A stretch of DNA of 64,000 nucleotides, taken from the NCBI GenBank assembly GCA_012519055.1, contig JAAYQU010000014.1, positions 48,248 to 112,247 of the forward strand, read 5' to 3'. Positions 1-8,516 of the stretch are shown here, in pieces. The DNA comes from Bacteroidales bacterium. GTDB taxonomy: Bacteria > Bacteroidota > Bacteroidia > Bacteroidales > Salinivirgaceae. Within the stretch, counting starts at the first letter, position 1, and each line of letters begins with the position of its first letter. A model generated the notes under the pieces. It had not been told where the DNA came from. It saw only the letters and a program-made list of their open reading frames with translations, and made no database searches. Both the position numbers and the translations under genes were made by a program.

Positions 1-1130
1 TTGAGTTTGAGAAAAGAATTAATAGCATTACAAACAAGATTAATATCTTCTTCAGTTATATATGGGTGAATCGGCAATGAAAGCACTGTAGCACAAAGTT
101 GTTGTGTAACAGGATTGCTTTCGGCTGAATACTTCAAATGCTTGTATGCAGTTTGACCATGCATAGGGGTAGGATAATATATCATACTCGGGATTCCTTG
201 CTCTTTCAGATAAGTCTGCAGCCCATCTCGTTGCTCTCTGTTTTTTAGCTGAATGGTGTATTGTGCCCAACTGGAATAGTATCCTTCGGGGATAATTGGA
301 GTTGTCACTATACCTTTCAGTTTTTTGGTATATAGTGCTGCTGCTTTATTAATATCTTTCAATTCATATTTTTTGAAAGCATCAAATTTCACTTGCAGAA
401 TAGCTGCCTGAAGTGTGTCTAATCGTGAATTTACACCGATTCGCACATTATCGTATTTGAAAGAACCTTTACCGTGTACTTTTAGAGAATTCATAATCTC
501 TGCCCACTCATCATTATTGGTAAAAACAGCACCTCCATCGCCGTAACAGCCAAGAGGTTTGGCAGGGAAGAAGGAAGTAGTGGAAATATCTCCGAAACTA
601 CAAGCCATTCGGTCGTTAATTTTACCACCGAACCCTTGTGCGCCATCTTCCAAAATAAGAAGATTGTACTTGTCGGCGATTTTTTTAACGGCATAGTAAT
701 CAGCAGGAAGTCCGAACAGATCGACGGTAATAATAACTTTGGGTGTTAGCTTACCTTCTTGTAACGTCTTTTCAATAGCTTTTTCAAGACTATTTACGTC
801 TATGTTGAAAGTTACAGCATTCACATCTACAAAAACAGGGGATGCTCCTTCCAGAGAGATAACTTCTGCCGAAGCAAAGAATGTGAAATCAGGCACAAAA
901 ACAGCATCTCCTTTACCTATATTCCACGCCTTTAGGGCAAGTGTGAGAGCATCCGTTCCATTAGCACAACTAATGCAGTGCTTAACTCCAACATATTCTG
1001 CAAGCGAAACTTCTAATTCCGTAACTGCTTTTCCCATAATGTAACCACCGGAAGCAGCTGTATTTATCATAGCCTTGTCTATTTCAGGCTTTAACACATT
1101 GTATTGTTTTACCAAATCTCTAAACTGCAT
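1..1130 (-). CDS. wbpE: DegT/DnrJ/EryC1/StrS PLP aminotransferase, WbpE-like (3' end cut by window)
   Basis: Translating the minus strand from ATG at 1130-1128 gives an open frame of about 376 codons that is still open at base 1, so the C-terminus lies just outside the window. The protein begins MQFRDLVKQY and has the family landmarks: the small-residue run CANGTDAL near residue 55-62, the cofactor-binding LEDGAQGFGG around 160-169, and the PLP lysine in FFPAKPLGCYGDGG at about K191. Relatives transfer an amino group to C3 of UDP-2-acetamido-2-deoxy-3-oxo-glucuronate. It follows the WbpD-like gene by 10 bases and is the last gene of a wbpA-B-D-E order. The P. gingivalis homologue PorR works in anionic LPS synthesis. 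The family is certain; the exact substrate is inferred from the neighbours. Confidence 0.88.
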   Translation of the reverse strand, partial: MQFRDLVKQYNVLKPEIDKAMINTAASGGYIMGKAVTELEVSLAEYVGVKHCISCANGTDALTLALKAWNIGKGDAVFVPDFTFFASAEVISLEGASPVFVDVNAVTFNIDVNSLEKAIEKTLQEGKLTPKVIITVDLFGLPADYYAVKKIADKYNLLILEDGAQGFGGKINDRMACSFGDISTTSFFPAKPLGCYGDGGAVFTNNDEWAEIMNSLKVHGKGSFKYDNVRIGVNSRLDTLQAAILQVKFDAFKKYELKDINKAAALYTKKLKGIVTTPIIPEGYYSSWAQYTIQLKNREQRDGLQTYLKEQGIPSMIYYPTPMHGQTAYKHLKYSAESNPVTQQLCATVLSLPIHPYITEEDINLVCNAINSFLKL

Positions 1131-1140
1131 ATAATTCTTT

Positions 1141-1707
1141 TTATTTTATTTCAATTAATCCTTTTTCTGTTTCTTTGTATTTTTTGCTGCACTTTTGGCA
1201 AATTAGTGTATTGTCAAGCCTTTCCCCGCATTCGCACACCCAACCAAGTTGTTTGGCTGGCACACCTGCCATTAATGCATGATCTTTTACATTTTTAGTC
1301 ACTACTGCACCAGCTGCAATTAAAGCACACCGTCCTATTGTATGACCACACACAATAGTGGAATTTGCCCCTAAGGTGGCTCCCCATTTAACTAGGGTTT
1401 TTGCATAATTACCATGTACAGAATAATGTGAGCGTGGCGTAGTAACATTGGTAAAAACACAGGAGGGACCACAAAAAACATTGTCTTCTAACTCCACACC
1501 TTCATAAACCGAAACGTTGTTTTGAATACGTACTCCATTGCCAATTTTTACGTTATTTGCAATATTTACGTTTTGTCCAAGTGAACAGTTTTCCCCTAGA
1601 ATAGCACCTTTTTGAATATGACAGAAATACCATATTTTTGTTCCTTTGCCAATAGTTACACCCTCATCGACGTAACTACTTTCGTGTACGAAAAACTCTT
1701 TCTCCAT
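1141..1707 (-). CDS. wbpD: UDP-sugar N-acetyltransferase, left-handed beta-helix, WbpD-like
   Basis: The 188-residue product is a hexapeptide-repeat acyltransferase: from residue 15 to about 150 it shows repeated isoleucine/valine-glycine hexads that form a left-handed beta-helix, as in acetyl-CoA-dependent sugar N-acetyltransferases. The C-terminus carries a four-cysteine cluster (CECGERL ... CQKC, about 157-175), a probable zinc ribbon that I recall from many WbpD/WlbB-type proteins. The expected reaction is 3-N-acetylation of UDP-2-acetamido-3-amino-glucuronate, the step after the aminotransferase encoded 10 bases downstream. It lies 8 bases after the Gfo/Idh/MocA gene, so the genes are probably cotranscribed. 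Family assignment is firm; substrate rests on gene order. Confidence 0.88.
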   Translation of the reverse strand: MEKEFFVHESSYVDEGVTIGKGTKIWYFCHIQKGAILGENCSLGQNVNIANNVKIGNGVRIQNNVSVYEGVELEDNVFCGPSCVFTNVTTPRSHYSVHGNYAKTLVKWGATLGANSTIVCGHTIGRCALIAAGAVVTKNVKDHALMAGVPAKQLGWVCECGERLDNTLICQKCSKKYKETEKGLIEIK

Positions 1708-1715
1708 TTGTAATT

Positions 1716-2678
1716 TTATTTGTTTTTAGCATCAATTAATTCTTGGGCTTTCTCAAGTACTTTCACAACCTCTAATCCAGACTGCCCATTTGCCACTTCA
1801 ATTTTTTTATCAAGGTTTTCAACAAAATATTTTAATTCTTCCGTCAGTGGTTGTTTTTTTTCGTAAGAAATAATCTCTGTTGGATTTTCTACTTTTATAG
1901 GAATTCCCTGTTCAAACTCAATACGTTTGTCGTAGAATTTTATCTCTTTTTCTTCCGATGAATCGTCAAAAGAGATCATTCCTTTGCTTCCAATGACAAC
2001 CAAACGTTGTTCTTTGAAAGGATGTAACCATGAAACAAAAATGTGAGCATGAATATTCCCTGGATATGTAAGCTGTGTCATTGTGTAATCGTAAACGTTT
2101 TTTTGCAAAAATTTAGTTCCTTTAGATTCTATTTTTTCTGATGGTTGTCCCACAAAATAATCTAAAACAGAGATGTCATGTGGAGCAAATGACCAGAACA
2201 CATTTTCTTCTGTTCTAACTGTACCTAAGTTTAAACGTGTAGAATACAGATAATAAAGTTGACCTACTTTCCCGGAATCAATTAACTCTTTAATCTTTTT
2301 TATTGCAGGATGAAATAACAAAACATGACCCACCATCAGTTGAACGCCATTGTTGTTTGCAATTCTTACTAATTCGCCTGATGTCTCTGATGACAAAGTC
2401 ATTGGTTTTTCAACTAAAACACTTTTCCCGTTTTCGAGGATTTTTTTTGCTATCTCGTAATGCAGGTGTGCTGGAGCAGCAACAGTATATCCATCAAAAT
2501 CTTTTTTTATTGCTATATCTAAATCCGTAAATCCCTCAACCGGGAATTGAGACAAAAGTTCTTTTAATCTAGACGGATTTGATTCAACGATTCCTCCCAG
2601 ATTTCTCATTTGAAAAAGTGTTCGAATATGGTTTTGTCCCCATTTTCCTCCACCAATGACACATATTTTTTTACTCAT
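1716..2678 (-). CDS. wbpB: Gfo/Idh/MocA NAD-dependent oxidoreductase, WbpB-like
   Basis: A 320-residue two-domain oxidoreductase. The N-terminus has the Rossmann glycine motif ([11 protein letters not shown], residues 7-17) and the family signature VEKPM with E90-K91-P92; the C-terminal alpha/beta domain contains [11 protein letters not shown] with the conserved histidine near 187. In the WbpB/WlbA branch this enzyme oxidises C3 of UDP-GlcNAc-uronate to the 3-keto sugar that is the substrate of the neighbouring aminotransferase. It starts 20 bases after the nucleotide-sugar dehydrogenase stop and ends 8 bases before the acetyltransferase, giving the same order as the classical wbpA-B-D-E set. 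An alternative role in another sugar pathway cannot be excluded from sequence alone. Confidence 0.87.
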   Translation of the reverse strand: MSKKICVIGGGKWGQNHIRTLFQMRNLGGIVESNPSRLKELLSQFPVEGFTDLDIAIKKDFDGYTVAAPAHLHYEIAKKILENGKSVLVEKPMTLSSETSGELVRIANNNGVQLMVGHVLLFHPAIKKIKELIDSGKVGQLYYLYSTRLNLGTVRTEENVFWSFAPHDISVLDYFVGQPSEKIESKGTKFLQKNVYDYTMTQLTYPGNIHAHIFVSWLHPFKEQRLVVIGSKGMISFDDSSEEKEIKFYDKRIEFEQGIPIKVENPTEIISYEKKQPLTEELKYFVENLDKKIEVANGQSGLEVVKVLEKAQELIDAKNK

Positions 2679-2698
2679 ATTTAATTCATTTAATACAA

Positions 2699-3967
2699 TT
2701 ATAGTGTTCCGTCAACAACAGTATCCAAAACCCCTTTCACATCATACACTACCCTATTTCCATTTGTAATTTTCGACAAGTCTAACTCTTTAAATTTATT
2801 ATGAGCTACTGCCAAAATAATAGCATCATACTTGTCCTTTGGCAGTTTGTTTGTAACCTCCACTCCATACTCATGTTTTGCAATATCGGGATTTACCCAG
2901 GGGTCGTATATGGTTACTTTAGCACTGTATTCTTTTAATGTATTGACAATATCAATAACTTTAGTGTTGCGTACGTCTGGGCAATTTTCTTTAAAAGTAA
3001 AACCCAGCACAAGAATATGAGAACCTAAAACTTGAATGCCTTTCTTTAGCATTAATTTAACAACTTGGTCAGCTACGTATTCGCCCATGCTATCGTTCAT
3101 TCTACGTCCTGCCAAAATTAGTTCGGGGTGATGTCCGTGACGTTGAGCCGCTTGTGCTAAGTAAAATGGATCTACGCCTATACAGTGTCCTCCAACTAAT
3201 CCCGGTTTAAACGGTAAAAAGTTCCATTTTGTTCCGGCAGCAGTCAGCACATCTTGTGTATTAATGCCCATTTTATTGAAAATTTTTGATAGCTCATTTA
3301 CAAAAGCTATATTGATATCGCGTTGAGCGTTTTCAATAACTTTAGCGGCTTCTGCCACTTTAATTGTTGGAGCCAGATGTGTTCCTGCGGTTATTACGGA
3401 GCCGTAAACTTTATCAATAATTTTGCCAATTTCAGGTGTACTACCTGATGTAACCTTCAATATTTTATCAACTGTATGTTGTTTATCTCCCGGATTAATG
3501 CGCTCGGGGCTGTATCCTGCAAAGAAGTCTTTATTATATTTTAGACCACTCACGCGTTCCACTATGGGAATACATTCATCTTCTGTTACACCTGGATAAA
3601 CGGTAGATTCATACACCACTATATCTCCTTTGGAAATTACTTTCCCTACCGTTTCACTGGCTTTAATTAGCGGAGTTAAGTCTGGATTATTATTTACATC
3701 AATAGGCGTAGGGACGGTTACAATGTAAAAGTTCGCACCTTTTATGCTATTGATATCCGAACTGCAGGTAAAGCCATTAGCTATAGCAGACTGGAGCAAT
3801 TCGTCTTCCACTTCGAGCGTGGAGTCGTGACCACTCATTAATTCTTTTACCCGCGCTTGGTTGATATCGAAACCAATAGTAGTATATTTTGTTGAAAACA
3901 GGCGTGCAAGTGGCAAGCCTACATAACCTAAGCCAATTACGGCAATTTTTACATCTTTATTATTCAT
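2699..3967 (-). CDS. wbpA: UDP-N-acetylhexosamine 6-dehydrogenase, WbpA/TviB-like
   Basis: A 422-residue member of the UDP-glucose/GDP-mannose dehydrogenase family. From the chosen start it shows the Rossmann motif [11 protein letters not shown] (11-21), the STVYPG segment near 121-126, and the catalytic cysteine C262 in [12 protein letters not shown]. The reaction is the two-step NAD-dependent oxidation of C6 to a uronate; similarity of the active-site region to WbpA/TviB-type enzymes points to UDP-GlcNAc or UDP-GalNAc. An in-frame ATG at 4024 would add 19 residues; I chose 3967 because family members start a few residues before the first beta strand and the added stretch looks unlike coding sequence. 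It is the first gene of the compact wbp-like unit, 155 bases after the Fic gene. Confidence 0.9.
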   Translation of the reverse strand: MNNKDVKIAVIGLGYVGLPLARLFSTKYTTIGFDINQARVKELMSGHDSTLEVEDELLQSAIANGFTCSSDINSIKGANFYIVTVPTPIDVNNNPDLTPLIKASETVGKVISKGDIVVYESTVYPGVTEDECIPIVERVSGLKYNKDFFAGYSPERINPGDKQHTVDKILKVTSGSTPEIGKIIDKVYGSVITAGTHLAPTIKVAEAAKVIENAQRDINIAFVNELSKIFNKMGINTQDVLTAAGTKWNFLPFKPGLVGGHCIGVDPFYLAQAAQRHGHHPELILAGRRMNDSMGEYVADQVVKLMLKKGIQVLGSHILVLGFTFKENCPDVRNTKVIDIVNTLKEYSAKVTIYDPWVNPDIAKHEYGVEVTNKLPKDKYDAIILAVAHNKFKELDLSKITNGNRVVYDVKGVLDTVVDGTL

Positions 3968-4122
3968 TAATATTTTATTAAGTTTACAGTTGTATCGTTG
4001 ATTGTTATCAAAATAAGTATTCAAAAAATCAATAATGTGCAGCTTTAGTGTTATTCAGGTTTTCAATACATATATTATTACAATTATAGCACCAATGTCA
4101 TTTGAAAATTGATGAGGCGTTT

Positions 4123-5247
4123 TTATTTAAACAATTGCACATATTTTTCGAACATATATATTTTCCCCCTTTGTCCACCTGTAATCTCTTTCAGTATTCC
4201 TAAGTCTTCCATATCGGAAATTAATTTATAGGCAGAAACTGCGGATTTCCCCACCACCCTTTCCACTTTTGCTGCATTTATTATCGGATTGCTAAACATC
4301 TCATTTATTATTAAGCGAGCATCTCCAGAACGATTCCCCAGAGGTTTAAGTAAGTCATCTAAAGATTTCTGAATTTGCAAAATATTATCAAAAGTATCTA
4401 CACCGTTTTTTGCGGTTTCGACAACTCCGGTCAGAAAAAATTTAAACCATTGATTTATATCGTTGTGGGTTCTCACACGCATTAGATTATCATAGTACAA
4501 AGATTTGTGTTTTTCAAAAAAATCAGATAAGTATAAAATTGGACGTTTTAATATTCCTTTGGAGACTAAATATAAAGTTATCATCAATCGTCCGACTCTT
4601 CCGTTCCCATCTAAAAAGGGGTGTATCGTTTCGAATTGATAATGAATTATGGCTATTTTTAATAAATCCGGCAGTAAATGTTCGTTGTTGTGAGCAAATT
4701 TTTCAATATCCGACATTAGACGACCCAATTCGGAAGCAGGGGGAGGTACAAAGATAGCGTCATTGATACTAGTTCCTCCTACCCAGTTCTGACTAGTTCT
4801 GAATTCGCCAGGAAGTTTATTTTGTCCTCTTACACCCGATAAAAGGATTTTGTGTGTCTCTTTTATTAATCTACTCGAAAAAGGTAGTCGGTGTAATTGC
4901 AAGACAGCTTCATTCATTGCCTGAATATAATTTTGTACCTCTTCCCAGTCATCTCTTTTTTCAGCCGAAATCTCATCTTTTTTAAGAAAAGCATCCTCTA
5001 CATGTGTTTGCGTTCCCTCTATTCGAGAAGATTGCGTGGCCTCTTTGGCAATGTGCATAGATATATACAAATCAATATTTACATATTCTGAGTACATATC
5101 CAAGCGTCCGAGATGCCTGTCAGCCTGACTGAGCAGTGTAATTACGTCCATATCATTTATCTCCCATTTTCTGTTTATTTCGTTGGGAATAAATGCTTTA
5201 TAGTAGCCTTGATTGATAAGTTTTCCTGATAAAAAATTGTTACTCAT
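4123..5247 (-). CDS. Fic-domain protein (AMPylase family) with C-terminal winged helix
   Basis: The core motif HPFLDGNGRVGR marks an active Fic fold; the histidine should activate a target hydroxyl for transfer of AMP or a related group. Upstream is the inhibitory motif SSRIEG ((S/T)xxxE(G/N) type) before the Fic core, so this is a class II Fic whose own helix blocks ATP until released. The C-terminal 70 residues look like a winged helix-turn-helix (AKVERVVGKSAVSAYKLI), common in this Fic subgroup. I start at ATG 5247 (MSNNFLSGKL), which fits the family N-terminus (GYYKAFIP soon after); an in-frame ATG at 5307 would add 20 residues encoded inside a perfect inverted repeat. The gene sits inside a polysaccharide locus with no obvious link to it. 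Target unknown. Confidence 0.9.
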   Translation of the reverse strand: MSNNFLSGKLINQGYYKAFIPNEINRKWEINDMDVITLLSQADRHLGRLDMYSEYVNIDLYISMHIAKEATQSSRIEGTQTHVEDAFLKKDEISAEKRDDWEEVQNYIQAMNEAVLQLHRLPFSSRLIKETHKILLSGVRGQNKLPGEFRTSQNWVGGTSINDAIFVPPPASELGRLMSDIEKFAHNNEHLLPDLLKIAIIHYQFETIHPFLDGNGRVGRLMITLYLVSKGILKRPILYLSDFFEKHKSLYYDNLMRVRTHNDINQWFKFFLTGVVETAKNGVDTFDNILQIQKSLDDLLKPLGNRSGDARLIINEMFSNPIINAAKVERVVGKSAVSAYKLISDMEDLGILKEITGGQRGKIYMFEKYVQLFK

Positions 5248-5279
5248 CTGTGTAAAAATAGCAAACGCATGGTACAAGA

Positions 5280-5341
5280 CAATCTCCTTATTTAAGTTTT
5301 TGCCCATAAAACTTAAATAAGGAGATTGCTTATTTAAGTTT
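5280..5341 (-). promoter_or_regulatory. Triple 13-bp motif with 21-bp perfect inverted repeat at the Fic gene 5' end
   Basis: Bases 5280-5300 and 5308-5328 are perfect reverse complements (21 bp arms, 7-base loop tgcccat). The 13-mer cttatttaagttt occurs at 5287-5299, inverted at 5309-5321, and again direct at 5329-5341. The copies begin 22 and 20 bases apart, about two helical turns, which suits an operator bound on one DNA face. If transcribed, the arm nearer the gene contains AAGGAG, which the other arm would pair with. Either a protein operator or an RNA hairpin is possible. Confidence 0.6.
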
Positions 5342-5425
5342 ACTTAAGATAAATTGTTTTATGTCTTGCAGAATTATCTTCAACGTTAACAATGTTATTA
5401 AAGTGAGTGCAAAATGAAACTAGAG

Positions 5426-6406
5426 CTACAAATTCTCCCAATACCACTTTACAGCTTCCTCCAAACCCTCTTTGATATTAAACTGGGGATTATAACCCAA
5501 CAAATTCCGTGCTTTTTCTATACTTGCAAGTGAATGAGGTATATCCCCGATTCTGTTAGGTCCGTGGATAACTTCTATTTCTGAAATTTTAGGGTCAAAT
5601 TTTAACAAACACTCTTTCAGATAAACAACTAACTGATTTAGCGTTGTTTGCTCGCCGTATGCTGTGTTGTAAACCTGATTTATCGCATCGGGATTTGTTG
5701 TCTCCATAGCCAGAAGATTCATCTGTATCACATTGTCAATGTAGGTAAAATCACGGCTATGTTCACCATCTCCGTTGATTACGGGTGATTTGTGGTTCAT
5801 GAATTGCTTTACAAACAATGGAATAACCGCTGCATAAGCACCGTTAGGGTCTTGTTTGCGACCAAAAACATTAAAATAACGTAAGCCGATATACTCCATG
5901 CCGTAAGTCTTCGAGAAAACATCAGCGTATAGTTCATTTACATATTTGGTTACCGCATATGGAGACAAAGGTTTCCCTATTTTATCTTCTACTTTGGGAA
6001 GTGCTTTACTATCGCCGTATGTTGAGGAGCTTGCAGCGTAAATAAATCTTTTGATTTTTGCGTCACGACTTGCCATTAACATATTCAAAAATCCCGAAAT
6101 GTTTACTTCATTTGTTGTGATTGGGTCGTTAATGGAACGAGGCACAGAGCCTAACGCTGCCTGATGAAAAACATACTCAACCCCTTCAACTGCTTTTTGA
6201 CAATCTTCCAATTTTCTGATATCACCGACAATTAATTGGAATGTTTCAGGATAAGATTGAATCAGAGGTTGTATGTTCTCCTTTTTACCGGTAACGAAGT
6301 TATCTAAACAGACCACTTTGTGTCCAAGCTGCAACAAGCTTTCACAAAGATTGGAACCTATAAATCCTGCTCCACCGGAAACTAATATTTTACTATGTTT
6401 TAACAT
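5426..6406 (-). CDS. wbpP: UDP-N-acetylglucosamine 4-epimerase, WbpP/TviC-like SDR
   Basis: A 326-residue extended short-chain dehydrogenase. It has the NAD motif GGAGFIG (11-17), the LDNF segment at 34-37 that follows the second strand, the serine run ASSS at 125-128 and the catalytic pair Y150/K154 in YAVTK. The pattern FIGSNLCESLL followed by LDNFVTGKKENI is typical of the WbpP/TviC branch, which interconverts UDP-GlcNAc and UDP-GalNAc or the matching uronic acids. The gene is 167 bases downstream of the UpxY antiterminator gene and upstream of the Fic gene, so it probably supplies the epimerised sugar for the polysaccharide made by this locus. Substrate specificity (GlcNAc versus GlcNAcA) is inferred. 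Confidence 0.87.
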   Translation of the reverse strand: MLKHSKILVSGGAGFIGSNLCESLLQLGHKVVCLDNFVTGKKENIQPLIQSYPETFQLIVGDIRKLEDCQKAVEGVEYVFHQAALGSVPRSINDPITTNEVNISGFLNMLMASRDAKIKRFIYAASSSTYGDSKALPKVEDKIGKPLSPYAVTKYVNELYADVFSKTYGMEYIGLRYFNVFGRKQDPNGAYAAVIPLFVKQFMNHKSPVINGDGEHSRDFTYIDNVIQMNLLAMETTNPDAINQVYNTAYGEQTTLNQLVVYLKECLLKFDPKISEIEVIHGPNRIGDIPHSLASIEKARNLLGYNPQFNIKEGLEEAVKWYWENL

Positions 6407-6489
6407 AAAGCTAAATAAAAACTTTATTCAATGTTTAGGCTTTGACTAAATAAGTTGTTACTATTTCCTTGTTATTTACAATCGGTATC

Positions 6490-6502
6490 GCACAGCTCCG
6501 CC
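6490..6502 (-). promoter_or_regulatory. Possible ops-like antitermination site
   Basis: On the minus strand this reads GGCGGAGCTGTGC, which resembles the RfaH recruitment element ops (GGCGGTAGCGTGC) with the core shifted by one base. It lies in the 167-base leader between the UpxY gene and the first sugar gene downstream of it, where such an element would be expected. A short stem (cacac/gtgtg, 6511-6525) lies just upstream of it in the transcript. Resemblance only; Bacteroidota recruitment sites for UpxY are not known to me in this form. Confidence 0.22.
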
Positions 6503-6573
6503 CTTTCACTCACACGTTTTGTGTGGCTACTAAGGTACTTTAGGACACAAAGATACTAAACAAAGCGTTGTGT

Positions 6574-7065
6574 TTACAGATATTTTGACGAAATTTCGAC
6601 ACATATCATAGTTGACATAAAATCTAAACGAACAACCAATATTTGATTGCTTTTTTTTCTGATTATTTCACCTTGAAATCCACTAAAAGGGCCGGAATCT
6701 ATTTCTATGTAATCACCTATTTGGAGGTCAATATCTTGGACTTTAACATTTTCAGAGTTTTCTGTTAAAATACGTAGATTTTCTATCTCTTTATCTTGAA
6801 CATAAGCCGGCTGATTTTGAAACATTAAAAAACGAACTACTCCTGCCGTTTTTAATACTTCTAGATGGTCATCGTAATCAATCCTGACAAACACATAACA
6901 AGTGATTAAAGGAATATCAACTATCTTTTTCCTATCACTCCAATGACGGACGGTTTTAATTACAGGCAGATAAGTCTCTATCCCCTTTTCGGCAAGTAGA
7001 AGTGCCACTTTTTTTTCGTGACGTGAACGTGTTGATACTGCATACCAGCGTAAACTACTGCTCAT
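6574..7065 (-). CDS. UpxY-family transcription antiterminator (NusG paralogue)
   Basis: The 163-residue protein has a NusG N-terminal domain (RWYAVSTRSRHEKKV at the start, then TYLPVIK and PLITCYVFVR) and a C-terminal KOW motif (GDYIEIDSGPFSGFQGEI region, about 119-136). Specialised NusG paralogues of this size (UpxY) occur at the head of capsule loci in Bacteroides and let RNA polymerase read through long polysaccharide operons. Its place directly before the sugar-nucleotide genes agrees with that role. It is not the housekeeping NusG, which is about 180 residues and normally lies near secE and rplK. Its start overlaps the preceding SDR gene by 11 bases, so the two are likely translated from one message. 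Confidence 0.88.
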   Translation of the reverse strand: MSSSLRWYAVSTRSRHEKKVALLLAEKGIETYLPVIKTVRHWSDRKKIVDIPLITCYVFVRIDYDDHLEVLKTAGVVRFLMFQNQPAYVQDKEIENLRILTENSENVKVQDIDLQIGDYIEIDSGPFSGFQGEIIRKKSNQILVVRLDFMSTMICVEISSKYL

Positions 7066-8056
7066 TTCTGTTACTTGAGTTTAGCATGTTGTCAATTTCG
7101 ATCTGTAAATCAGAGTATTGGAATCCGAGATCACGTACGATTTTTTTGCCGTCAAATCTGCTGTGTTCAAATCCCGATTTTACAATTTGTCGAGTCAATT
7201 TTGGAGATATATTAAATATCCAGGCAAAAATTTCGTTTAAAAGAGAAATCGTCCAAAGCATTTTTTTATTTATGAATCTTGGTTTTCGCTCTTTGTTCAA
7301 TGATTTCTGCACCATTTCAAATAATTTCTGATAGCTTAAATTCTCAGAACAAAGTATATACCTCTGCGATTTTATGTCTGTATCTGATAAAATAATTGCG
7401 GCTCTGCACACATCGTTGACAGAGACGTAACCAGTGGTTCCATCAGTTATAAAGGGTAATCCAAATGCCATTTGTTGTAAAAGTGCTGATGAGCTTTTCC
7501 CCGAGTTGGCATTTCCCAAAATAATGGCGGGGTTTAGTATCACAGCATTCAATCCCTCTTCAATTCCGCGCCATACTTCAAGTTCGGCTAAGTATTTAGA
7601 TTTGCCGTAATGGCTCTGTTTCTCGTTTTTTTTAAGGAGATGATTTTCGTTGACTATTTCTTCATTGATAGGGTCTCCTATGGCAGCAACGCTACTTAGG
7701 TAAACAAGCTTTGTTGAACTGTTCTTTTCTTTTAGAAGCGCATTGACGATATTTTTTGTTCCATTGACATTTGTGTTGTAAATCTGTTTTTTTGCGTGTG
7801 GATTGAAAGAGACATATGCAGCTGTATGATAAAAAATATCAACACCTTGTATAAGGTTATCAACACTCTCTTTGTTTAATATATCGCCAAAAACAAATTG
7901 CAGATTTTTGAGATTATCGGCACCTAAAAAGGTTGTGAGTTCTAATTTTGCTCTGTTTGAACGTATAAAGGCTTTTACTTTTACGTCCTTTTCAAGCAAC
8001 ACTTTTATTAGATGCGATCCTACAAGTCCATTCGCCCCGGTTACGGCAACATTCAT
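7055..8056 (-). CDS. NAD-dependent epimerase/dehydratase family protein (extended SDR)
   Basis: A 333-residue extended SDR. The first residues, MNVAVTGANGLVGSHL, contain the TGxxGxxG cofactor motif; YGKSKYLAE gives the catalytic YxxxK, preceded by LSSVAAIGDP with the active-site serine. The overall pattern is closest to dihydroflavonol-reductase-like or NAD(P)H steroid-dehydrogenase-like SDRs rather than to a named sugar epimerase. An upstream in-frame ATG at 8098 would overlap the YhbP-like gene by 19 bases; I chose 8056 because it places the glycine motif at the usual distance from the N-terminus. It overlaps the UpxY gene by 11 bases. A role in envelope sugar or lipid reduction is plausible but unproven. 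Confidence 0.82.
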   Translation of the reverse strand: MNVAVTGANGLVGSHLIKVLLEKDVKVKAFIRSNRAKLELTTFLGADNLKNLQFVFGDILNKESVDNLIQGVDIFYHTAAYVSFNPHAKKQIYNTNVNGTKNIVNALLKEKNSSTKLVYLSSVAAIGDPINEEIVNENHLLKKNEKQSHYGKSKYLAELEVWRGIEEGLNAVILNPAIILGNANSGKSSSALLQQMAFGLPFITDGTTGYVSVNDVCRAAIILSDTDIKSQRYILCSENLSYQKLFEMVQKSLNKERKPRFINKKMLWTISLLNEIFAWIFNISPKLTRQIVKSGFEHSRFDGKKIVRDLGFQYSDLQIEIDNMLNSSNRNEQ

Positions 8057-8079
8057 AGCAAAAACTTTGGTATGCAAAT

Positions 8080-8514
8080 TTAGCAATTTTTCTGCCAAAT
8101 TATCTTTTTCCCAAAGCCAAGCTTATTGTTGGTTAGTTTAAGATGTTGAGGGTCAAGTATCCATAGGTTTAAATCAGAAATGCGAGCGTATGGAAAGCGT
8201 TTTAAATATGTTGTTTTTGCGATCTCTTCGTTAGTTTTATCCACAGGAAAAGTAATTCCTGAGATTTGTAGCCCTTGAATTTTCATAACAATGCGAGTTT
8301 CTAGAACGATATTCGCTGCTACGTTTTGGTTCTTTAAGGCTTCTATACCATGTCGCGTGTCGTGGTCGGTTGTGTAAACAAAAACGTTCTTATCTTTTAT
8401 CCAAGCGTAAAAGCACGATGCACACCATGGAATGTTTTTGTCTGATGTTGCTATTGTAAGCACATGATGTCTGCCAATAAAATCAATAATATGCTTGTCA
8501 ATTGCGTTTTCCAT
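8080..8514 (-). CDS. YhbP-like (UPF0306) flavin-fold protein
   Basis: The 144-residue protein matches the E. coli YhbP family: an N-terminal helix followed by HVLTIATSDKNIPWCASCFYAW, a central TRHG motif (in DHDTRHGIEAL), and a C-terminal LTNNKLGFGKKIIW that is nearly the family signature. The fold is the split-barrel of pyridoxamine-phosphate oxidases and related flavin or heme binders, but YhbP proteins have no assigned reaction. It begins 2 bases after the HAD gene and ends 23 bases before the SDR start, so it is part of the same minus-strand run. Function unknown. Confidence 0.78.
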   Translation of the reverse strand: MENAIDKHIIDFIGRHHVLTIATSDKNIPWCASCFYAWIKDKNVFVYTTDHDTRHGIEALKNQNVAANIVLETRIVMKIQGLQISGITFPVDKTNEEIAKTTYLKRFPYARISDLNLWILDPQHLKLTNNKLGFGKKIIWQKNC

Positions 8515-8516
8515 GT

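Noticed and set aside
6574..7065. Housekeeping NusG
   Set aside because: Context (polysaccharide locus, no secE, rplK or rplA) and length fit the UpxY group instead.
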